Below are positions 37,766 through 64,000 of a DNA stretch of 64,000 nt, one piece after another. Positions within the stretch are counted from its first letter, which is position 1, and every line of letters starts with the position of its first letter. The notes under the pieces are model-generated. The model was not told where the DNA came from, ran no database searches, and worked only from the letters and a program-made list of their open reading frames with translations. The DNA is taken from the NCBI RefSeq assembly GCF_026151205.1, contig NC_087073.1:21788270-21852269 (forward strand). Reading direction: 5' to 3'. The stretch is from Bolinopsis microptera (Eukaryota > Ctenophora > Tentaculata > Lobata > Bolinopsidae). Both the position numbers and the translations under genes were made by a program.

Positions 37766-38463
37766 GAAAAATTTCTCAAGATCGACTTTTAGTTGTTTTC
37801 TTATAGAGGGGAGTAATATCTATCAGATGCTTTTTAATCCGTTGAAAAAATATCGTTTCTAGCGAAATTAATTGTGGGTCTTGTCAGCGCGTGTGTGGCA
37901 TTGTGTTGCGCAAGCGATTTTTGATAGCATGCCCTGAAAATCGAGTCTAAATATCTATCTTCTCCTACATTTTTCGAGCTATCCCCTGAAACTTTCATGA
38001 TATGTTCTAGGGATCATTTAGAAGGATGAGCTGGGCAGAATTTTGAGATAGGCATTAAAAATTTTTATTCGGATCTAGAAAATCTTGGACCTTGTCTTTT
38101 GATGATTTTTCGAGGTCCACGATTTTCAAAAATCGAATACAAAATTTTAAAAGGCCTATCTCAAAATTCCTACTCGGGCGTCATTCTTCTAAATGATCTA
38201 GAACTAATCCTGAATGTTTCAGGATGATTGCTCAAAAACATGTAGGAGAAGATAGATTTCAGACTCGATTTTCAGGGCATTCGATATCAAAAAAAATTCG
38301 CACTGCGCAATACCAATTACCACACCCGCTGATCTTTGACAGCAATAATTCATGCTAGGAACATTATTTTTCTATCGGACTTTAAAAGCTTCTGATAGAT
38401 ATTACTTCCCTCCATATCTGGAAACAACTAAATAGCTGATTCTTGAGAAAATTTCGACTTCGA
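37766..38463. mobile_element. ~700-bp foldback element with ~330-350-bp inverted arms
   Basis: The left arm (37766 to ~38093) and right arm (~38117-38463) are reverse complements at roughly three-quarters identity by eye. Shared blocks include GTAATATCTATCAGA, GCCCTGAAAATCGAGTCT, ATCTATCTTCTCCTACAT, and TTTTGAGATAGGC near the loop. No coding potential. Target duplication not identified. Confidence 0.75.
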
Positions 38464-38624
38464 ATAGAAAAAATCAAAAAAAAAAAAAGGGGGACCCCCA
38501 ACCCATGTAGCTGTACACCTACAGCAAGTGGGACCAAGTTGGCTCTTACTTGTGAAGGTGTATCAACTACCCGCCGTGGGCGGTGGGTTGGGTGTTAAAC
38601 AAAAATTTTTAAAAAAAAAAAAAG

Positions 38625-38870
38625 GATTGTTTTACAGGAGGAGGGATTGTTTAACAGGAGAAGGGATTGTTTTACAGGAGGAGGGATTGTTTAACAGGAG
38701 GAGGGATTGTTTAACAGGAGGGATTGTTTAACAGGAGGAGGGATTGTTTAACAGGAGGAGGGATTTTTCAACATGGAGAGGGAACGTTCAACAACAGAAG
38801 GGAAATTCAAATGGGGAAGGGAACGTTCAACAGGAGGAGGGATTGTTCAACAGAGAGAGATAACAGGGAG
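38625..38870. repeat. ~20-bp minisatellite (GGAGGAGGGATTGTTTAACA type)
   Basis: About 12 increasingly diverged copies lie just beyond the SLC6 exon at 38982-39085, inside the following intron on the minus strand. Confidence 0.85.
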
Positions 38871-38981
38871 AGGCTGCAGAAAAGCTGGAGCGTTACACAT
38901 TTCCAAGAAACTGTTAAGAAGGGATGTAAAGTTGTTGAATAATTAGGGAAACATAGGAATTGTAATAAGAGGGCACCATAC

Positions 38982-39871
38982 CTGGCCGATAGCTTTAGTC
39001 CAGATGACAGGGTCATTCAAAGTACTGCCGTCCCATTTGATCAGGTAAGCCTTAATACCATCCCCTGCTCCATCTAGGAATGCACCTGAAACAGAGACCT
39101 TTACTTCGGAGTGTAATTCAAGCAGGGAATCATAATTCATATTTTCTTCAAGTTGAAAGAATGCGATAAATTATAACCTAATATATATAACAGCATAATA
39201 AGAGAGTAACTAATAAAAACCTCTGATGATGAGAATGAGCAGTATGAGCAGAGGAAGGGGAACTGTGAACTTTACAACCCAGCTCGTACTCTTAACTCCC
39301 TTGAAGATGCTCAGGAAGATCAGTATCCACACCACCGTGATGCCAACAAACACTTTCCAGTTGAAAGTACCGAGCCAGTCGAACTCAGTCGATGGGTCTG
39401 CTAGCTTTCTAGCTGAGTAGTTAGTTGTGTTAGTTGTGTTAAATGTGTTAGTTGTGTTAGTTATTTTAGTTGTGTTAGTTATTTTAGTTGTGTTAGTTAT
39501 TTTAGTTGTGTTAGTTATTTTAGTTGTGTTAGTTGTGTTAGTTATTTTAGTTGTGTTAGTCGTGTTGATTATTTTAGTTGTGTTAGTCGTGTTAGTTATT
39601 TTAGTTGTGTTAGTCGTGTTGATTATTTTAGTTGTGTTAGTTGTGTTGGTTCCATGCTAATTATATCAGTTGTTATAATGAAAGGTAACTGTTACAATTG
39701 TATTAGAAATTAGAAAGTATACAGAAAGTCACATGTAAATTCCACCTCACGAAATAAGACACCCTACATATTATATATTTATATACATTACTAAGATAAG
39801 CACTCATGTACATTTCGCTTTGTCGTCTCGTTTTCATTCTATACTCTATGGGGAGGGGGGGGGGGTTCCAA

Positions 39872-39905
<34 letters not shown>

Positions 39906-40813
39906 CCAACAGGGGGGGGGGGGGGTTCCAACAGGGGGGGGGGTTCCAACATGATTACTTGCTTAGTTAACTTATTAATCAATTTATTTACTCACCTGCC
40001 ATACCAGCTGTCATGGAAATATCGTCGAAATGAGCTGCTTGATTGTCGTACCAAGGTATTGCGTCGGTTTTGTGGAAGCACTCCACAAAGTAAATACAAG
40101 CATACCCCAGGATAATACAGTAGTAGAAGGTAATGGTGTAGCCTGCAAACACACTCGCCAGTCCTATACCCCTGAAAGATAGTGAACTTAACTCGCTAAC
40201 AGTTACACAAACAAACACACTCGCAGTCCTATACCCCTAAGAGACAGTGTTTTGTTTCTTACCTGAGTCTGGGGTTCATGGAACCGAACGCGTCAGCATC
40301 TCCGGCCTGGTAGAAGGTTCCAATACTCAGCTCCATTCCGAGGATAGGCATTCCCACGAATATCAAGATGAAGAAGTAGGGAATGAGGAATGGAGCGCCT
40401 CCGTACCTGTGTAGCAGTTTAGTTCATGTTTATTAATCAAATCATGATGAGAATTTATACATTCTTAAAGATTTTATTTTTACAAACGGATATCCCACAA
40501 CATTTGCCCCTGCCCCTGCCCCTCCTCTTCCCTCCTCTTCCCTCCTCTTCCGTCCTCTTCCCTCCTCTTCCCTCCTCTTCCCTCCTCTTCCCTCCTCTTC
40601 CCTGCTCTTCCCTCCTCTTCCCTCCTCTTCCCTCCTCTTCCCTCCTCCCCACACCAATACTCACTGAGAGACCAAGTTAGGGAACCTCCAGACGTTTCCC
40701 AGTCCTACAGCAGAACCTACTGCAGCTAGAATGAAGGAGATTGGGTGATCCCATTCCTTCCTTCCCTTCTCACGATCCTGCTGGATCTTGGACTCTATGT
40801 CAACATCGCCCAT
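38982..40813 (-). CDS. SLC6-like: SLC6-family sodium-coupled transporter, 5' exons only
   Basis: Neurotransmitter:sodium symporter family, which moves amino acids, amines or osmolytes with Na+/Cl-. Five minus-strand exons with GT-AG sites and continuous phase: 40665-40813, 40263-40406, 39996-40171, 39221-39412 and 38982-39085. They encode a short charged N terminus (start ATG at 40811-40813), TM1 with the signature AVGSAVGLGNVWRFPNLV, TM2 (LIPYFFILIFVGMPILGMEL), the FGSMNPRLRGIGLA loop, TM3, TM4-TM5, and GAFLDGAGDGIKAYL up to WTKAIGQ. The rest, from the conserved FFS segment of TM6 on, is not found. Position 98 (SERT numbering) is Gly rather than Asp, which favours amino-acid-like over monoamine substrates. 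The 5' end faces GLB1-c. Confidence 0.9.
39421..39655. repeat. TTAGTTGTG/TTAGTTATT 9-bp-based minisatellite
   Basis: About 26 nine-base copies lie immediately upstream (minus-strand sense) of the acceptor for the SLC6 exon ending at 39412. An open frame of Val/Leu/Ile through it is a repeat artefact. Confidence 0.93.
39849..39950. repeat. Poly(G) tracts separated by TTCCAAC
   Basis: G runs of 10 to more than 30 bases alternate with TTCCAAC in the same SLC6 intron. The lengths are likely unreliable. Confidence 0.85.
40516..40650. repeat. 10-bp minisatellite CCTCCTCTTC, ~13 copies
   Basis: Lies in SLC6 intron 1, within 15 bp of the exon 1 donor (minus strand GTGAGT at 40660-40664). On the minus strand it is a purine array (GAAGAGGAGG). 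Confidence 0.95.
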
Positions 40814-41250
40814 CTTTACGGGCTCTTATCTATTAATGTATCAAGTTTAAGCTTGAGGTTATATGTCAACATCGCCCATCTTTACGGGCTCGTATCTATT
40901 AATGTATCTAGTTTAAGCTTAAGGTTATATGTCAACATCGCCCATCTTTACGGGCTCGTATCTATTAATGTATCTAGTTTAAGCTTAAGGTTATATGTCA
41001 ACATCGCCCATCTTTACGGGCTCGTATCTATTAATGTATCTAGTTTAAGCTTAAGGTTATATGTCAACATCGCCCATCTTTACGGGCTCGTATCTATTAA
41101 TGTATCTAGTTTAAGCTTAAGGTTATATGTCAACATCGCCCATCTTTACGGGCTCGTATCTATTAATGTATCAAGTTTAAGCTTAAGGTTATATGTCAAC
41201 ATCGCCCATCTTTACGGGCTCGTATCTATTAATGTATCAAGTTTAAGTTA
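40794..41250. repeat. 66-bp minisatellite, 7 copies, carrying the SLC6 start codon
   Basis: The first copy overlaps the SLC6 start. Each unit on the minus strand reads ATGGGCGATGTTGACATA, the same six codons (MGDVDI) that begin the transporter. In the six upstream copies the next codon is TAA. Each therefore forms a six-codon mini-ORF, and only the gene-proximal copy continues into the protein. An AAGCTTAA-rich spacer completes the unit. Confidence 0.95.
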
Positions 41251-41472
41251 TTTGTCGTTAACTGATTGGTCACTTTTGAGTTACTAAAAGGTTACTAAAA
41301 GGTTACTAAAAGGTTACTAAAAGGTTACTAAAAGGTTACTAAAAGGTTACTAAAAGGTTACTAAAAGGTTACTAAAAGGTTACTAAAAGGTTACTAAAAG
41401 GTTAGTAATAGACAACTTTTTAAAACTTTGTGTGATTAACAATTATAAAACAGGGAACTGATGTTTTAAAGG
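40814..41472. promoter_or_regulatory. Divergent intergenic region between SLC6 and GLB1-c
   Basis: The two start codons are 659 bp apart and face away from each other, so the promoters must overlap or adjoin here. Most of the space is the 66-bp and 11-bp arrays. No clear TATA box was picked out. Bidirectional control is an inference from layout only. Confidence 0.4.
41281..41402. repeat. 11-bp minisatellite AGGTTACTAAA, ~11 copies
   Basis: Lies between the SLC6 start array and the GLB1-c start codon, in the shared intergenic space. Confidence 0.95.
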
Positions 41473-56814
<15,342 letters not shown>

Positions 56815-59800
56815 GTACTTTGTTTACTGAAACCCTACTTGTACAGTAGCGGGGGTCCTATTATTGCAGTTCAGGTACTTTGTTTACTGAAACCCTACTT
56901 GTACAGTAGTGGGGGTCCTATTATTGCAGTTCAGGTACTTTGTTTACTGAAACCCTACTTGTACAGTAGCGGGGGTCCTATTATTGCAGTTCAGATACTT
57001 TGTTTACTGAAACCCTACTTGTACAGTAGCGGGGGTCCTATTATTGCAGTTCAGGTACTTTGTTTACTGAAACCCTACTTGTACAGTAGCAGGGGTCCTA
57101 TTATTGCAGTTCAGGTACTTTGTTTACTGAAACCCTACTTGTACAGTAGTGGGGGTCCTATTATTGCAGTTCAGGTACTTTGTTTACTGAAACCCTACTT
57201 GTACAGTAGCGGGGGTCCTATTATTGCAGTTCAGGTACTTTGTTTACTGAAACCCTACTTGTACAGTAGTGGGGGTCCTATTATTGCAGTTCAGGTACTT
57301 TGTTTACTGAAACCCTACTTGTACAGTAGCGGGGGTCCTATTATTGCAGTTCAGGTACTTTGTTTACTGAAACCCTACTTGTACAGTAGTGGGGGTCCTA
57401 TTATTGCAGTTCAGGTACTTTGTTTACTGAAACCCTACTTGTACAGTAGCGGGGGTCCTATTATTGCAGTTCAGGTACTTTGTTTACTGAAACCCAACTT
57501 GTACAGTAGTGGGGGTCCTATTATTGCAGTTCAGGTACTTTGTTTACTGAAACCCTACTTGTACAGTATAGCGGGGGTCCTATTATTGCAGTTCAGGTAC
57601 TTTGTTTACTGAAACCCTACTTGTACAGTAGTGGGGGTCCTATTATTGCAGTTCAGGTACTTTGTTTACTGAAACCCAACTTGTACAGTAGTGGGGGTCC
57701 TATTATTGCAGTTCAGGTACTTTGTTTACTGAAACCCTACTTGTACAGTAGCGGGGGTCCTATTATTGCAGTTCAGGTACTTTGTTTACTGAAACCCAAC
57801 TTGTACAGTAGTGGGGGTCCTATTATTGCAGTTCAGGTACTTTGTTTACTGAAACCCTACTTGTACAGTAGCGGGGGTCCTATTATTGCAGTTCAGGTAC
57901 TTTGTTTACTGAAACCCAACTTGTACAGTAGTGGGGGTCCTATTATTGCAGTTCAGGTACTTTGTTTACTGAAACCCTACTTGTACAGTAGCGGGGGTCC
58001 TATTATTGCAGTTCAGGTACTTTGTTTACTGAAACCCTACTTGTACAGTATAGCGGGGGTCCTATTATTGCAGTTCAGGTACTTTGTTTACTGAAACCCT
58101 ACTTGTACAGTAGTGGGGGTCCTATTATTGCAGTTCAGGTACTTTGTTTACTGAAACCCAACTTGTACAGTAGTGGGGGTCCTATTATTGCAGTTCAGGT
58201 ACTTTGTTTACTGAAACCCTACTTGTACAGTAGCGGGGGTCCTATTATTGCAGTTCAGGTACTTTGTTTACTGAAACCCAACTTGTACAGTAGTGGGGGT
58301 CCTATTATTGCAGTTCAGGTACTTTGTTTACTGAAACCCTACTTGTACAGTAGCGGGGGTCCTATTATTGCAGTTCAGGTACTTTGTTTACTGAAACCCT
58401 ACTTGTACAGTATAGCGGGGGTCCTATTATTGCAGTTCAGGTACTTTGTTTACTGAAACCCTACTTGTACAGTAGTGGGGGTCCTATTATTGCAGTTCAG
58501 GTACTTTGTTTACTGAAACCCAACTTGTACAGTAGTGGGGGTCCTATTATTGCAGTTCAGGTACTTTGTTTACTGAAACCCTACTTGTACAGTAGCGGGG
58601 GTCCTATTATTGCAGTTCAGGTACTTTGTTTACTGAAACCCAACTTGTACAGTAGTGGGGGTCCTATTATTGCAGTTCAGGTACTTTGTTTACTGAAACC
58701 CTACTTGTACAGTAGCGGGGGTCCTATTATTGCAGTTCAGGTACTTTGTTTACTGAAACCCAACTTGTACAGTAGTGGGGGTCCTATTATTGCAGTTCAG
58801 GTACTTTGTTTACTGAAACCCTACTTGTACAGTATAGCGGGGGTCCTATTATTGCAGTTCAGGTACTTTGTTTACTGAAACCCTACTTGTACAGTAGTGG
58901 GGGTCCTATTATTGCAGTTCAGGTACTTTGTTTACTGAAACCCAACTTGTACAGTAGTGGGGGTCCTATTATTGCAGTTCAGGTACTTTGTTTACTGAAA
59001 CCCTACTTGTACAGTAGCGGGGGTCCTATTATTGCAGTTCAGGTACTTTGTTTACTGAAACCCAACTTGTACAGTAGTGGGGGTCCTATTATTGCAGTTC
59101 AGGTACTTTGTTTACTGAAACCCTACTTGTACAGTATAGCGGGGGTCCTATTATTGCAGTTCAGGTACTTTGTTTACTGAAACCCTACTTGTACAGTAGT
59201 GGGGGTCCTATTATTGCAGTTCAGGTACTTTGTTTACTGAAACCCTACTTGTACAGTAGCGGGGGTCCTATTATTGCAGTTCAGGTACTTTGTTTACTGA
59301 AACCCAACTTGTACAGTAGCGGGGGTCCTATTATTGCAGTTCAGGTACTTTGTTTACTGAAACCCTACTTGTACAGTAGCGGGGGTCCTATTATTGCAGT
59401 TCAGGTACTTTGTTTACTGAAACCCAACTTGTACAGTAGCAGGGGTCCTATTATTGCAGTTCAGGTACTTTGTTTACTGAAACCCTACTTGTACAGTAGC
59501 GGGGTCCTATTATTGCAGTTCAGGTACTTTGTTTACTGAAACCCTACTTGTACAGTAGCGGGGGTCCTATTATTGCAGTTCAGGTACTTTGTTTACTGAA
59601 ACCCTACTTGTACAGTAGCGGGGGTCCTATTATTGCAGTTCAGGTACTTTGTTTACTGAAACCCTACTTGTACAGTATAGCGGGGGTCCTATTATTGCAG
59701 TTCAGGTACTTTGTTTACTGAAACCCTACTTGTACAGTAGTGGGGGTCCTATTATTGCAGTTCAGGTACTTTGTTTACTGAAACCCTACTTGTACAGTAG

Positions 59801-62625
59801 CGGGGGTCCTATTATTGCAGTTCAGATACTTTGTTTACTGAAACCCTACTTGTACAGTAGCGGGGGTCCTATTATTGCAGTTCAGGTACTTTGTTTACTG
59901 AAACCCAACTTGTACAGTAGTGGGGGTCCTATTATTGCAGTTCAGGTACTTTGTTTACTGAAACCCTACTTGTACAGTATAGCGGGGGTCCTATTATTGC
60001 AGTTCAGGTACTTTGTTTACTGAAACCCTACTTGTACAGTAGTGGGGGTCCTATTATTGCAGTTCAGGTACTTTGTTTACTGAAACCCAACTTGTACAGT
60101 AGTGGGGGTCCTATTATTGCAGTTCAGGTACTTTGTTTACTGAAACCCTACTTGTACAGTAGCGGGGGTCCTATTATTGCAGTTCAGGTACTTTGTTTAC
60201 TGAAACCCTACTTGTACAGTAGCGGGGGTCCTATTATTGCAGTTCAGGTACTTTGTTTACTGAAACCCTACTTGTACAGTAGCGGGGGTCCTATTATTGC
60301 AGTTCAGGTACTTTGTTTACTGAAACCCAACTTGTACAGTAGTGGGGGTCCTATTATTGCAGTTCAGGTACTTTGTTTACTGAAACCCTACTTGTACAGT
60401 ATAGCGGGGGTCCTATTATTGCAGTTCAGGTACTTTGTTTACTGAAACCCTACTTGTACAGTAGTGGGGGTCCTATTATTGCAGTTCAGGTACTTTGTTT
60501 ACTGAAACCCTACTTGTACAGTAGTGGGGGTCCTATTATTGCAGTTCAGGTACTTTGTTTACTGAAACCCTACTTGTACAGTAGTGGGGGTCCTATTATT
60601 GCAGTTCAGGTACTTTGTTTACTGAAACCCAACTTGTACAGTAGTGGGGGTCCTATTATTGCAGTTCAGGTACTTTGTTTACTGAAACCCTACTTGTACA
60701 GTATAGCGGGGGTCCTATTATTGCAGTTCAGGTACTTTGTTTACTGAAACCCAACTTGTACAGTAGTGGGGGTCCTATTATTGCAGTTCAGGTACTTTGT
60801 TTACTGAAACCCTACTTGTACAGTATAGCGGGGGTCCTATTATTGCAGTTCAGGTACTTTGTTTACTGAAACCCAACTTGTACAGTAGCAGGGGTCCTAT
60901 TATTGCAGTTCAGGTACTTTGTTTACTTAACTGAAACCCTACTTGTACAGTATAGTCATATAGTGGGGGTCCTATTATTGCAGTTCAGGTACTTTGTTTA
61001 CTGAAACCCAACTTGTACAGTAGCAGGGGTCCTATTATTGCAGTTCAGGTACTTTGTTTACTGAAACCCAACTTGTACAGTAGTGGGGGTCCTATTATTG
61101 CAGTTCAGGTACTTTGTTTACTGAAACCCTACTTGTACAGTATAGCGGGGGTCCTATTATTGCAGTTCAGGTACTTTGTTTACTGAAACCCAACTTGTAC
61201 AGTAGTGGGGGTCCTATTATTGCAGTTCAGGTACTTTGTTTACTGAAACCCTACTTGTACAGTAGCGGGGGTCCTATTATTGCAGTTCAGGTACTTTGTT
61301 TACTGAAACCCAACTTGTACAGTAGCAGGGGTCCTATTATTGCAGTTCAGGTACTTTGTTTACTGAAACCCTACTTGTACAGTAGCGGGGGTCCTATTAT
61401 TGCAGTTCAGGTACTTTGTTTACTGAAACCCAACTTGTACAGTAGCAGGGGTCCTATTATTGCAGTTCAGGTACTTTGTTTACTGAAACCCTACTTGTAC
61501 AGTAGTGGGGGTCCTATTATTGCAGTTCAGGTACTTTGTTTACTGAAACCCTACTTGTACAGTAGCGGGGGTCCTATTATTGCAGTTCAGGTACTTTGTT
61601 TACTGAAACCCAACTTGTACAGTAGCGGGGGTCCTATTATTGCAGTTCAGGTACTTTGTTTACTGAAACCCTACTTGTACAGTAGTGGGGGTCCTATTAT
61701 TGCAGTTCAGGTACTTTGTTTACTGAAACCCTACTTGTACAGTAGCGGGGGTCCTATTATTTCAGTTCAGGTACTTTGTTTACTGAAACCCAACTTGTAC
61801 AGTAGCAGGGGTCCTATTATTGCAGTTCAGGTACTTTGTTTACTGAAACCCTACTTGTACAGTAGCGGGGGTCCTATTATTGCAGTTCAGGTACTTTGTT
61901 TACTGAAACCCTACTTGTACAGTAGTGGGGGTCCTATTATTGCAGTTCAGGTACTTTGTTTACTGAAACCCTACTTGTACAGTAGCGGGGGTCCTATTAT
62001 TGCAGTTCAGGTACTTTGTTTACTGAAACCCTACTTGTACAGTAGCGGGGGTCCTATTATTGCAGTTCAGGTACTTTGTTTACTGAAACCCTACTTGTAC
62101 AGTAGCGGGGGTCCTATTATTGCAGTTCAGGTACTTTGTTTACTGAAACCCTACTTGTACAGTAGTGGGGGTCCTATTATTGCAGTTCAGGTACTTTGTT
62201 TACTGAAACCCTACTTGTACAGTAGTGGGGGTCCTATTATTGCAGTTCAGGTACTTTGTTTACTGAAACCCAACTTGTACAGTAGCAGGGGTCCTATTAT
62301 TGCAGTTCAGGTACTTTGTTTACTGAAACCCTACTTGTACAGTAGCGGGGGTCCTATTATTGCAGTTCAGGTACTTTGTTTACTGAAACCCTACTTGTAC
62401 AGTAGTGGGGGTCCTATTATTGCAGTTCAGGTACTTTGTTTACTGAAACCCTACTTGTACAGTAGCGGGGGTCCTATTATTGCAGTTCAGGTACTTTGTT
62501 TACTGAAACCCTACTTGTACAGTAGCGGGGGTCCTATTATTGCAGTTCAGGTACTTTGTTTACTTAACTGAAACCCTACTTGTACAGTATAGTCATATAG
62601 TGGGGGTCCTATTATTGCAGTTCAG

Positions 62626-64000
62626 GCACACGGGTCACGGGTGCTAAATATCAAATACAGGTGCTAAATATCAAATAAATAATCATATAGTGAAGAAAAA
62701 TGTGATAAGTGATAATGCAGCGACTTTCAATAGCATCCAGTGGCCACCGATATCATCGATATCAGTGGCCACTGGACAAAAGAGGGTGAATCTTGGCAAA
62801 TGAGTAAGTGTAACTCGTCAAGCAGGAACATACTCCCTCAACAGATTGAAATTGAGGCACTTTATTCACGATTAGATATATTTAATTCCAGTTATAGTTA
62901 GATGATATTATAGTTTGCAGGAATTTTAGCTTTTACACACATAACAATGTTGGAATGTTGTTTCAATACATTATACTCACGACCATCTCAACTAACCCTA
63001 ATCTTCCTCCCATTTAATTGCAAACTTTTCTAATTCTATAAGTTTATAACTTGAATTGTTAGGAAGCTCAGTGTAAGACATTAATCTTGTAAGTTATTAG
63101 TTGTGTTTAACTCAACATACGCGTAATTTATCCTGAGAGTGCTTTAAAAGCTACAAATATGATGAATTGTTCAGCCTAATTGCGGTGTTTTTTGTCTCCA
63201 AATTTGCCGCACTTTAAAAAAAAATAAGGCAAGAGCGAAATCGCACTATTTGCAAAATATTACCGCAGTGCAACCATGGTCAGCACATGAATTACAAGTG
63301 GCTAAAACGAATAGAAGATAATATGTAATAGGAGGTAAAAAGACATAGCTGTAAGTTATTTTGCAATGAAATACTATCAAACTTGAATATTTAGATTTGC
63401 AGTGAGACTAATGTAGAAAACCTAATCCCTATTACCGTTGTTAATCATGTCCTGTAGTTGTTAACATGGCGTGAATTTCTCTATATATCAGGTGATTTCT
63501 CTTTACCAGACCCAAAATGACGTGTCGGGATTATTAATACGGTAATACAGGTAATAAAGATAATAAAGATAATACGTTTAGATCCCAAAGTGGTGTCAAA
63601 AACGCAAAATAAATTAATGTGATTTTTGATTTAACAAACATTTAACGTGCTGCGGATAAATAAACAAGCAGTAGTATACTGTAGTATATACAGTATACAC
63701 TATATGCGCTTAGTCAATAAAGGCACCGTGATTGTTATAAAAAGGAGATGATGAAGCAAGTATTCAGGAACATATGCATGACACAAAGAAGAATGGTCGG
63801 TGGGCATTGGGACATAAATATTATATGTGTATATATACACTATAAAGTCAGTATTTAAGAATTTGTACAACAACTTTTCATTTATTGACCCAATTGTAGG
63901 CGACGAAAATAATTATCGAATTATTTTTCTTATAAGTTTAACAAATAGCTTTTAGTTATACATGATAAATCTCATGATGCAAATTCAGCAGGAGAAATTA
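62626..64000. other. No recognised gene; presumably GLB1-c intron
   Basis: AT-rich sequence. A 20-bp motif (GGTGCTAAATATCAAATA) is doubled at ~62640-62676, a palindrome lies at 62736-62776, and AT palindromes occur near 63670-63845. The expected ENEYG-encoding exon of GLB1-c is not visible. Confidence 0.5.
62736..62776. repeat. 41-bp near-perfect palindrome
   Basis: TCCAGTGGCCAC and GTGGCCACTGGA flank a GATATCATCGATATC core. It can form a hairpin with one mismatch pair. Function unknown. Confidence 0.85.

Larger units (their letters stand above)
30331..38620. other. Gene-poor interval
   Basis: Roughly 8.3 kb without a recognisable gene. Short ORFs show no family resemblance or splice-consistent exon chain. 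It contains a hairpin (30397-30464), a GA-rich run (~32281-32335), a G16 run at 36127-36142 and a large foldback (37766-38463). Neither the missing 3' exons of GLB1-b nor those of SLC6 are visible here. Confidence 0.6.

Noticed and set aside
39427-39660. Val/Leu/Ile ORF resembling a membrane helix
   Set aside because: Translation of the TTAGTTGTG repeat inside an SLC6 intron on the opposite strand.

Overview
This is a eukaryotic nuclear window. Genes are split by GT-AG introns, and the products are animal-type: GH35 acid beta-galactosidases, GH20 beta-hexosaminidases and an SLC6 sodium-coupled transporter. Minisatellites make up a very large share of the bases, and there are LINE fragments, hAT-like elements and foldback elements. 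An early-branching or marine metazoan is my best guess, but the sequence does not fix the taxon.

Layout. 1-870: reverse-strand LINE reverse-transcriptase remnant. 1027-12730: six 3' exons of a beta-galactosidase gene (GLB1-a). Its last intron is a ~7.7 kb array of a 56-bp unit that copies the acceptor site and the start of the last exon. About 12700-16600: smeared, homopolymer-like sequence that looks like poor base calling. It carries one garbled beta-hexosaminidase copy (HEX-A) and the 5' half of a second (HEX-B, clean from ~16600 to 17501). 17637-18967: DNA element with inverted ends and a TA target duplication. 19202-21049: intact three-exon beta-hexosaminidase (HEX-C). 21465-24575: five 5' exons of a second beta-galactosidase (GLB1-b). 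25563-30330: degraded, possibly envelope-like retroelement remnant with further unrecognised ORFs. 30330-38600: no recognised gene, with hairpin and foldback structures. 38982-40813 (minus): five 5' exons of an SLC6 transporter. 41473-56814: four 5' exons of a third beta-galactosidase (GLB1-c), diverging from SLC6. Its 14-kb intron 2 holds a 27-bp array, a 7-kb array of a 20-bp unit, a 3.4-kb inverted-repeat transposon and a LINE fragment. 56765-62625: ~98 copies of a 60-bp unit copying the end of GLB1-c exon 4 plus its splice donor. 62626-64000: no recognised gene.

The genes have a common theme. Beta-galactosidase and beta-hexosaminidase are exoglycosidases that act in sequence on the same glycans and glycolipids in lysosomes or secretions, and here they form an alternating cluster. 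No beta-galactosidase gene is complete: the two catalytic glutamates (the ENEYG region and the nucleophile region) lie in exons absent from all three partial genes.

The most unusual signal is that several minisatellites straddle gene boundaries. Their units contain exon sequence plus a splice donor (GLB1-b, GLB1-c), a splice acceptor plus exon sequence (GLB1-a), or the start codon plus first codons (SLC6). All three beta-galactosidase units carry AGGT at the boundary. This resembles the proposed mechanism of intron gain or expansion by tandem duplication of AGGT-containing exon segments.
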